Positions 58,201-64,000 of a DNA stretch of 64,000 nucleotides are shown in pieces. The stretch spans positions 385,192-449,191 of the forward strand of contig CAJNDS010002393.1 in assembly GCA_905221605.1 (NCBI GenBank), read 5' to 3'. The translations under genes were made by a program, and so were the position numbers. The notes below the pieces were generated by a model that was not told where the DNA came from, ran no database searches, and saw only the letters and a list, made by a program, of their open reading frames with translations. This DNA comes from Symbiodinium natans. Taxonomy: Eukaryota; Sar; Dinophyceae; Suessiales; Symbiodiniaceae. Position 1 is the first letter of the stretch. Every line of letters begins with the position of its first letter.

Positions 58201-60630
58201 CCCAGGTGGGCATAGCAAGGTACTCTGTCACAATGTCTTGTGCATTAGATAAGCATTCTACATACATTTGTGTATATGTTTGTATACTTTGTCTATATTT
58301 ATATTTATGTGTATAGATAAGTTATACAAGATCCAGGAGCATGGTTTCAGTTTAACACGGTCTCCTGGCATCTCCATGTGTTGCGCAGGGATCGTGCCCA
58401 GGGCAGCGGCCAGGGCCCCCAGTTGCCGAGAAGCCGGATTTTGGGCAGGGTTTAGGGTTTAGGGTTTAGGGTTTCGGGTTTAGGGTTTAGGGTTTAGAAC
58501 CACTGTAAACCTTGAACCATCCTAAGCCTAGATGAAAGGAGAAGTTGCTGCGTTTCCACTTTAGTGTGCAGCAGGCTGCTTCTATTCACGTTCATGCATG
58601 CATTCGGCTTCAGCTGGTGTGTCGGTATGCCAATGTATGACAATGTATGACAGTGCTGCCATTGCTGCCATGATGCCTTTGATAGCCAATGTTGCGGTCT
58701 TGCCGGGTTTGGATGCCCCAATTGAAGCCTTTTACCCACCTCCAGGCCTGACGCCCCAACATCTCAATCTGGCGAACAGTTTTGGCGTTCGGTCGACCGC
58801 AACGTCGTGTACAGGACTGGAGCCCGCAAGCTGGGGCAGCCAGGGACATCCGGAGCTGTGCCACAGACCTTGTGTGCTGATCGCACGGGGCTCGTGTCTC
58901 AATGGCATGGCTTGCAACTATTGCCATGATCGTCACGAGGACCGGCCACCCAACCTGGACAAGAAACAGCGTCGGCTTCTTCAAGACATGCTTCCAAAGG
59001 AACGCATGGAGCTGCTGCTGCCTCACATCCACACGCGGCTCCACGAGACCCGCATTCAGGGCGGTGGACTGCTCTTTGCCCTCTTGGCGACGGAGCTGGA
59101 GCGTGCACGTGGTGTCCAAGTCGATGCAGATCCTGAGGACCTATAGATGCCAGGGCCTAAGTGCAAAATAATCTACATCAAATTGGTATAGCAACTTCCA
59201 AAAAAGCAGCCCTCACGTCGCCTGACGTGATTCGTGCCTCTTCCTCTACAGGAGCATCGGCTTTTCGTCATTAGCCGCACCCCGGTCCTACCTAGGCCAG
59301 GTCGTTGCCTAAAAGCTGCGCGAATCCCCGGCCAGGACCCAATGCCTAGACGTGCTCGGCGAGATCTCAATCAGGTCTTCGCAAGGATGTCCTTGCGTGC
59401 TCTCGTTCCTTGGTGCAGTTGATGAGTTGGTACGAGACACCATGTAAGAAGCTTCTACGATTCCAGTTTTCTACTGCGTAGGCACAGCCGCTACAAACGC
59501 AAGGCGCCGTATTGTGTGTTGGGGGACAGGGTTAACGGGTAGCACGGTCGGCATGTAGGTGCAGTCGCTGTGCCACCCAAAGCAGCCAAAGCAAAAAACG
59601 AGCTGAAGCGTCTGAGCCCCTCAAAACACTCATATCCACACAGCAAAGGTGGGTCACTTCGGTGCAAGCTGTGGTCGGGTGCAGGAAGCCTTGCAGGCAA
59701 TGTCGGGCCCTGGGCCACGGCCCTTGGTGTGAAGCTCTCGAGCTTCAGAGAATGAGCACAGGAATGTGCAGGCACTTAATTTGAGTCCTGGACCGTGATT
59801 TTTGTTAAAGGACGTCTGCACCAATGTATGTGATGAACAGTTCTCGCCAGTAATATGCCTGGCGTATTCCGATGTGCTGTCATGGTATCGAGGGGTTTGC
59901 AGCTCGCGTTCATGGGCATGGTGGCAATTGGGCGACATAGAGTCGGAGACGGCTGCTGATCCCCGGACACAATGTCGTGACAGCACTCAGTGGTGAAGTT
60001 GACGCAGAGGGAGTCAGAGACTTCCAACGTCAAAGTATACTTGTTTTCTTGCTTTCGTCGGCATGAGCTCAAGCAACTTCCACTGGCCGACGCGTGAGTA
60101 CATCAAGAAACGGTAGCGCGGGGAATAAATCATTTGGGCCACATGTGGGCACGGGGTCAGATTCTATTCTCAATTTTGCGTTCCCCCCGCTCCCCACCCC
60201 AATCGGTTGTTCCAAGCACAAACATCCCTAAATGTAAACCCTAAACCCCTAAACCCCTAAACCCCTGACCCCTAAAACCCTAAACCCCTAAGCCCTAAAC
60301 CCTAGGCCGCGCGCGAAGTCGCAGTCCCAGAAGAAGTCGCGACGACGAGACCTCAGAAGACTTCTGGTGATCGCTGTCAGAGGTTTCCATGCTGTGACCC
60401 TGCCTTCCAAACATAGGGTTTAGGGTTTAGGGTGTAGGCTTTAGGGTTTAGGGTTTGGGGATTGGCGCTGAGGAGGATTTCCCGCTGGATGGTCTGCTGG
60501 AGGCCCTTGCTTGACGAACTGTTGCTGGGTGCGTTCCTGGTGTCTGTTGAGCGCTTACGGTCTATCGTCTGTCTTCTCGGAACTTCAGGACACCACAAAG
60601 AAGAAAAGCAAGCCGGCCGTCTCAGGATAA
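49245..60630 (+). CDS. SNW1: SNW domain protein (SNW1/SKIP/Prp45), 24 exons, 5' end not found
   Basis: SNW1 is a spliceosome component and transcription cofactor. Exons: 49245-49287, 50349-50415, 50710-50752, 50852-50917, 51318-51377, 51751-51807, 52324-52380, 53089-53157, 53479-53547, 53909-53977, 54075-54128, 54287-54340, 54467-54510, 54576-54642, 54708-54758, 55937-55984, 56142-56192, 56428-56514, 56690-56755, 56847-56916, 57354-57393, 58104-58194, 60473-60508, 60589-60630. They total 1401 bp (466 codons plus TAA); the human protein has 536. In order: GPPPYGRRKGWTPR, ADYGDGGAFPEIHMAQYPLD, EFIRYTPN, PRGPPSPPPPVHHSPPRKL, WKIPPCISNWKNAKGYTIPL (the SNWKN signature), YLAERKAREE, DRDVSERIALGQ, MFDQRLFNQSAGM, DSGFSGG, PVEFEREEDFPLDGLLEAL and the lysine-rich end TTKKKSKPAVSG. 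Under this model donors are 14 GC, 5 GA and 4 GT; every acceptor is AG, 21 of 23 before G. Some boundaries (introns 5, 7, 17, 21) are less sure. Confidence 0.85.
50029..50102. repeat. Long G-rich homopurine run
   Basis: About 70 bases almost entirely G, inside SNW1 intron 1. It gives spurious poly-Gly and poly-Pro open frames on both strands. Confidence 0.88.
50285..50335. mobile_element. Family C element fragment in SNW1 intron 1
   Basis: Only the right half remains: CCCTATAAAGGACTGCTAGT then AGGGGGAACATCCCAA. It ends 13 bp before exon 50349. Confidence 0.6.
50458..50520. mobile_element. Family D-like element in SNW1 intron 2
   Basis: Short copy with AAGTAGGGAAGAAGGATAGG and inverted CCTATTTCCCTACT ends. 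Confidence 0.55.
51003..51098. mobile_element. Family G element in SNW1 intron 4
   Basis: CTAGGACGCAGAGGAGGCCC on the left and CACTTGGGTCCAG on the right, matching 15832-15940. Confidence 0.5.
51414..51473. repeat. Interstitial telomere-like tract (CCCTAAA)n in SNW1 intron 5
   Basis: Eight perfect units starting about 40 bp after the proposed exon end. Confidence 0.9.
52496..52602. mobile_element. Family E element flanked by a 28-bp direct repeat
   Basis: The element (GGGTAGGTAGCCTTTAACCT and TATAGAATCCTACCATA) in SNW1 intron 7 lies between perfect 28-bp direct repeats at 52467-52494 and 52603-52630, beginning ATAAAGGTTGGGGG. Confidence 0.6.
53578..53683. mobile_element. Family F element in SNW1 intron 9 (best copy)
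   Basis: 106 bp with ends GGGGGTTTACGA and TCGTAAACCCC. TAAAT on both sides is a probable target duplication; the left copy is part of a CCCTAAA-type unit. Confidence 0.72.
54916..54992. repeat. ATGC microsatellite in SNW1 intron 15
   Basis: Tandem ATGC with occasional GTGA or CACG interruptions, about 77 bp. Confidence 0.9.
55088..55175. repeat. TATTG / TATGGTATTG repeat in SNW1 intron 15
   Basis: Pentamer TATTG expands into a ten-base TATGGTATTG register. Tyr/Val/Leu-rich open frames across it are artefacts. Confidence 0.9.
55330..55612. repeat. Two minisatellites in SNW1 intron 15
   Basis: CTTCTCCTCGCCCG-type units (55330-55412) followed by irregular CCTGGAGTGCCCAACCCCAG-type units (55428-55612). 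Frames through them encode repeated ECPT/SLPGVP and are not considered genes. Confidence 0.85.
55736..55879. repeat. Longest telomere-like tract (CCCTAAA)n, in SNW1 intron 15
   Basis: About 20 perfect CCCTAAA units (roughly 144 bp), 57 bp ahead of exon 55937. The matching intron of the second SNW1 copy has none. Confidence 0.95.
56533..56670. repeat. Perfect 69-bp tandem duplication in SNW1 intron 18
   Basis: 56533-56601 and 56602-56670 are identical. Each unit starts CTTTCGTCATGAGGGTTTAG and contains TTTAGGG-like units and GCATCCGGATATCAGG. Confidence 0.92.
57078..57165. mobile_element. Family E element in SNW1 intron 20
   Basis: GGGTAGGCAATTTTTAAACC and TATAGAACCCTACAATATAG match 52496-52602. 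Confidence 0.55.
57558..57612. repeat. G-rich run in SNW1 intron 21
   Basis: About 50 bases, nearly all G, similar to the run in intron 1. Confidence 0.85.
58598..59146 (+). CDS. CCCH zinc-finger protein, intronless, nested in SNW1 intron 22
   Basis: 182 codons. Cys92, Cys100, Cys106 and His110 form a C-x7-C-x5-C-x3-H finger (CVLIARGSCLNGMACNYCH), the spacing of RNA-binding CCCH fingers. The finger is followed by a basic stretch DKKQRRLLQDMLPKERMELL and a helical C-terminal part. Small single-finger proteins of this layout are abundant in dinoflagellates, where post-transcriptional control dominates. The N-terminal half is weakly structured and has PPPGLTPQHLNLAN. The first in-frame ATG is used; several Met codons within 30 residues make the true start uncertain. 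Same strand as SNW1 and entirely inside its largest intron; the matching intron of the second SNW1 copy lacks it, so it inserted after the duplication or was lost from copy 2. Confidence 0.68.
   Translation: MHSASAGVSVCQCMTMYDSAAIAAMMPLIANVAVLPGLDAPIEAFYPPPGLTPQHLNLANSFGVRSTATSCTGLEPASWGSQGHPELCHRPCVLIARGSCLNGMACNYCHDRHEDRPPNLDKKQRRLLQDMLPKERMELLLPHIHTRLHETRIQGGGLLFALLATELERARGVQVDADPEDL
59147..60472. other. Rest of SNW1 intron 22
   Basis: Two short frames on the plus strand, 59234-59422 (HRLFVISRTPVLPRPGRCLK) and 59570-59755 (PKAAKAKNELKRLSPSKHSY), follow AG sites and look partly coding but are unidentified. They might be further exons of a nested gene. CCCCTAAA units occur at 60236-60303 and TTTAGGG units at 60415-60460, close to exon 60473. 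Confidence 0.4.
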
Positions 60631-61613
60631 ACAGCATGCATCTGCATTCCTCCGTCGGCCGTCCAGTGAAAAGCTTTAGCATGAGTGTCGATCCATGTGA
60701 GTTCACTTTTCTCAAGCAACCCGCTGTTGAGGTGAAAGCAGAGCTGCATGCACAATGCGGACGTGGCACACTTGCTGTGCAAGCTTGCCCGAATGGAAAA
60801 AAAGCAGCAGCTGCTCGCAGAAAGTTCCTCCAAGCAACCTTTGGCGCTGTTACAGTGCCTGACATGTCCGTGAGCTGCACCGGACCAGAGTTCTGCTGTT
60901 CATGGCTCAATGATGCTCAATGTAAGTAAGCTTTCCTTAGTACCTGCATTCGAGGTCACAGGCAAGCAGCAAGGTTCATCAAGCATGAGCAGCCACAGCG
61001 ATCCAAGTGCCAGCACCTTCTCATGGAAGCAGCGACCATCAGGCAGTAGCAGCACATCCCGAAACCCGAAACCCTAAACCCTAAACCCTGATCCGGATCA
61101 AACGCCATGCTGCACGCCCTTCACCGCCCCTTCACCAAGGCGCACGGGAAGGGAGGGAGGACTTGATCGGAGGGAGGCACTGCCCTGGTCAGTGTGCTCA
61201 ACCATGAATGTCCTGAATGAGCCCGCAAGCACGTAGGTCAGACGGCAAGACCCACAAACACATGTTCTTCAGATTGCTCTTGCATTTCATCGCGGCCACT
61301 CTCACTCTCTCTCTCCCTCTCTCTCTCTCTCTCTCAGTCGGAAGTGGGGATTTGGATATCCAACACAGAGACGCTTTTAGAGGACCGTAGAAAAGACATC
61401 AAGCCTGCGCTGGCTATGACGACTACTGAACCTTCTCCTGAGACTGTAACAAAGAGTTCAATTATTCCTATAACTCCTACTCAGACTCCAACTATTATGA
61501 TGAAGGCTACCGCAGATCGAGGGTGGGTTCAGTAGGCTGCCCAACTCTTGATGCAAGCTGTTGGAAGTGGATTTCTTGCCGAGAGCAATGTGGGTCCTGC
61601 TCGGTTCGTAGAG
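60631..61613. other. Spacer between the two SNW1 copies
   Basis: 60631 to about 60800 is the 3' flank of copy 1 and aligns with 63455-63640 behind copy 2, sharing CTTGCTGTGCAAGCTTGC. The remainder has one short CCCTAAA tract (61066-61089), a CT microsatellite (61299-61335) and no supported gene. Confidence 0.55.
61299..61335. repeat. CT microsatellite
   Basis: CTCTCT run of about 37 bp ending in CAG, resembling an over-extended polypyrimidine tract. Confidence 0.85.
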
Positions 61614-63460
61614 GACGTGGGCGTTAACCACAAGTTTGCCGCCGTCAGTGAGGATTTGTGCCCGGTCGGTATGGAAGCGCGCTGATAGAAGTTCAACGTG
61701 GGAGTCTCTGCTTTACCTTGATGCAGGTACCTCGCCGAGCGTAAAGCAAGAGAAGAAATCAAGATCCGGAATGACCTGATCCGACAGAAGAAGGCTGCTT
61801 TGATCAATGCATGTCTGTCAGTCTGTCCGAACTTGTGCACTACTGCACGTTGAAGGTTCGAGAAGAGGAGATTCGTGAGCAGCAGCTGCGAGACTTGGCC
61901 GTGAAGGCTTGGAAGCTGCCTTTTGTTGCCGTAGTCCAGTGGTGTTCTGCCGGCCATGCTTGCAGTCTGCTGAACTGCTGCCTTTCCAGTTTCGGAGGCG
62001 AGGCAACAGTGTGCAGAGCTGGCATCAGCGTAGACAGCCCAGGGGGCGGGCAAGGCCATTTGTACAAAGCTGGGGCATGAGATGTTCGCATGCACAGAGG
62101 CCGGCCAAGGATGGTGAGGACAACAAGGAGGCCCACGAAAGGCGACAGCGCATGCAGGCCCGAAATGTGGTACCCGCACCCTGAAATCGTAAACTCTAAC
62201 TCCAGACTTCGGATGCTTTGTCACGAGGTGCTGAAGGACCGGCAGAAGATGATTGCAAGAGACCAGCGCATGGAGCTACGTCCGACTGCCAGAGATCCCA
62301 TCACTGCATCGAAGCTTGCCCTGGCACATCTGGCAGGCAAGAAGCGGCGACGACGCGAGGAGGACCGGGATATCTCCGAGCGGATCGCACTGGGACAGGC
62401 CGAAATGACTGTTGCGCGGCCATCTTAGGGCATCTGCTGTTTGGTCGTCGCAGGCCGGTCAGCCTTCGCGCTCAGAAATGATGTTTGACCAGCGACTCTT
62501 CAATCAGTCGGCCGGAATCGTCCTGCCCTAAGATCATGATGCCAGATGCCATGTTCCAAACCGATGAACAGCAAGCTCCTCTGCTTCCTCTGCAGGACAG
62601 CGGATTTTTCGGCGGCAGCGACGAAAAAGTCGCCGTTTACGACAAGCCCCTGTTCGCGGATCGAAGATCGGGACTAAAAGTTGGTGAGAGAGTGCATGTT
62701 TGGCTGCCCCCTCGGTTGGTGCACGTTCGTGCCCGAGGTCAGGCTTCCATCTACAAGTTTCACAAGGATCCTGTGCTTTCGTCATCATCGATGGGACCAA
62801 AAAGGTTTGCCGGAGCAGATGCGAAGGACCTTACAAGCTCCAGCGCTCGGCGCTTTGCGCCCGTGGAGTTTGAGTGTGAGGATGAAGAGGCCCCTGTCTT
62901 TCTCACGGGTGGGGGGAGTGACTATCTTTGTGTGCCGTGCTGCTGCCTGCCTGTGCTTGCGTTGTGCAGGGATCGTGTTGAGGGTAGTGGCTGCGCCCTC
63001 AGCATCCTCAGGCAGAAAGCCTATGTCAATGGGACCCTAAACCGCCTAAACCCTATCAACCCACCCCGCACGTTGCCATACATCTTTGCAGCTGGTAGCC
63101 TAGGCCCAGCACACAGCCACCATCCCATCAAAGTCGTGGCCAGAAGACCTCGGTAGAGTGTATCGCGCTGACACTGCCTCCAGTTGGGTATTTCCGAGAA
63201 TACGGGTCCCAGCTCAAAGCACCCTATACCTTAACTAAGTCTTGGGAAGCCCCCAATCAAAAGGGCACCCCTCTATTCTTGAAGATCCCCACTTCATGCA
63301 CCGAGGGAATTTCGAGCTGGATGGTGTGATGCAGGCCACCGGATTGATGGTGCCTGCACTTCTTGGCTGTTGGGTAAGGAGGGTGTGCCCTTCGTCTGTC
63401 TCTCCAGGGCACCACAAGCAACAAGAGCAAGTCGGCCGTCCCAGTATGGCGCGAGAGAGA
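61614..63460 (+). pseudogene. Truncated, decayed second copy of SNW1
   Basis: Aligns exon by exon with copy 1 from its exon 13 on: 61614-61657, 61727-61793, 61856-61906, 62110-62157, 62228-62278, about 62309-62398, 62454-62519, 62596-62665, 62738-62777, 62795 to about 62884, 63306-63340 and 63408 onward. Peptides include YLAERKAREEIKIRNDLIRQ, REEEIREQQLRDLAVKA, RDISERIALGQ, MMFDQRLFNQSAGI and DSGFFGGSDEKVAVYDKPLF. The first 12 exons, including the SNWKN signature, are missing. Damage: the donor after 62278 is gone, the acceptor before 62795 is GG instead of AG with only about 17 bp left of the intron, exon 63306 is one base shorter than its partner (frameshift), and the TAA stop is lost (CCA GTA TGG replaces TCA GGA TAA). 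Introns are short and almost free of telomere-like units. Transcription is possible; a normal SNW1 protein is not. Confidence 0.75.
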
Positions 63461-63472
63461 GAGAGAGAGAGT
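63450..63472. repeat. GA microsatellite at the copy-2 3' end
   Basis: GAGAGA run placed just after the position of the lost stop codon. Read-through would give Arg-Glu repeats. Confidence 0.8.
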
Positions 63473-64000
63473 TCAGGGTCGAGCTTGCTTGATCCATGGC
63501 CACTCCTTTCCATAAGCCCGAGCAGCCGATCTTTGCAAGCTCAGCACCCCTCTTGAGCAATCGCCCACTGAGGTTGCAAGCAGCGCTGCATGCAGACGTG
63601 GCACCCTTGCTGTGCAAGCTTGCTCAGAGCCAAAAATGGAAGAATTCTGCTTGTGCGGCCGCTCTGCTGCCAATAATATCCGACGACAGGCCCCACAAGC
63701 TCACAAGCTTCAGCCAGCCTAAACCCCAAAACCCCAAAAAGCCCAGAAGTTTCTGCTAGTGATTTGGCCTGCAGCTTCTGAATCAGCCGCGGGCACATGG
63801 AGAACTCGACCGTTTTCTGGACTACTGTGCTGGTCGGTGGCCTGTGGGCTTCATGGCTCACCTGGGCCATCCAAACATGGCGAGTTCACTTCTCTTCACG
63901 CCCGGTGAGATCCAACCCCTCGAGTCCCAGCAACGGCCGACGTCCGACGGTCCGCCGCCCAATGCCGAAGTCTGGAGGCTGTCCTGTCCTACTTGGTCAC
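63473..64000. other. 3' flank of SNW1 copy 2 and unassigned sequence
   Basis: Alignment with the copy-1 flank ends near 63640. Beyond that I see a frame across 63541-63870 on the minus strand and other short frames, none supportable. Confidence 0.4.

Noticed and set aside
58389-58447. Extra SNW1 exon between 58194 and 60473
   Set aside because: Both copies have a similar stretch after GCAG, but skipping it gives PVEFEREEDFPLDGLLEAL, which fits the family better. Alternative splicing remains possible.
1-64000. CRISPR array, operons, rRNA or tRNA genes
   Set aside because: The regular repeats are 7-bp telomere-like units without spacers, and no RNA gene signature was seen. Bacterial features are absent.

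Overview
The window looks like nuclear DNA of a dinoflagellate (genus not determinable). The evidence: introns whose homology-fixed boundaries mostly start with GC or GA instead of GT and end in AG followed by G; a CCCH zinc-finger protein and an intronless ankyrin-like protein of types common in dinoflagellates; introner-like elements acting as introns; and the 7-bp unit TTTAGGG/CCCTAAA, the known dinoflagellate telomere unit, here scattered as dozens of interstitial tracts in both orientations. I saw no operons, rRNA, tRNA or CRISPR. All confident genes are on the + strand. Layout: 0-6 kb is tract-rich and holds one small two-exon gene fragment with an introner. 6.2-28.6 kb holds at least 15 short exon-like islands that can be chained into one long unidentified gene with kilobase introns full of CCCTAAA tracts. 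30.4-32.3 kb is a compact four-exon gene for a TMEM184/OST-alpha (Solute_trans_a) membrane protein, whose three internal introns are all copies of one introner family. 32.4-35.2 kb has exon islands of a possible coiled-coil gene, then short inverted-repeat elements to 38 kb. 39.57-41.54 kb is an intronless 657-aa ankyrin-like gene in a tract-free island. 41.5-49.2 kb is repeats plus unassigned exon islands. 49.2-60.6 kb is a 24-exon SNW1/SKIP/Prp45 (spliceosome and transcription cofactor) gene; a CCCH zinc-finger ORF lies inside its 2.3-kb intron 22. 61.6-63.6 kb is a second, 3'-truncated SNW1 copy that has decayed. The central observation is the contrast between the two SNW1 copies. The duplicated part spans about 6.35 kb in copy 1 and about 2.0 kb in copy 2, with exons aligning one to one. 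Nearly all the size difference is telomere-like tracts, short inverted-repeat elements, microsatellites and the nested CCCH gene, inside copy-1 introns that are only 55-200 bp in copy 2. Together with the introner-built TMEM184-like gene, the window shows two routes of intron change: creation of introns by inverted-repeat elements that borrow a splice donor from the target site, and inflation of existing introns by telomere-like repeats.
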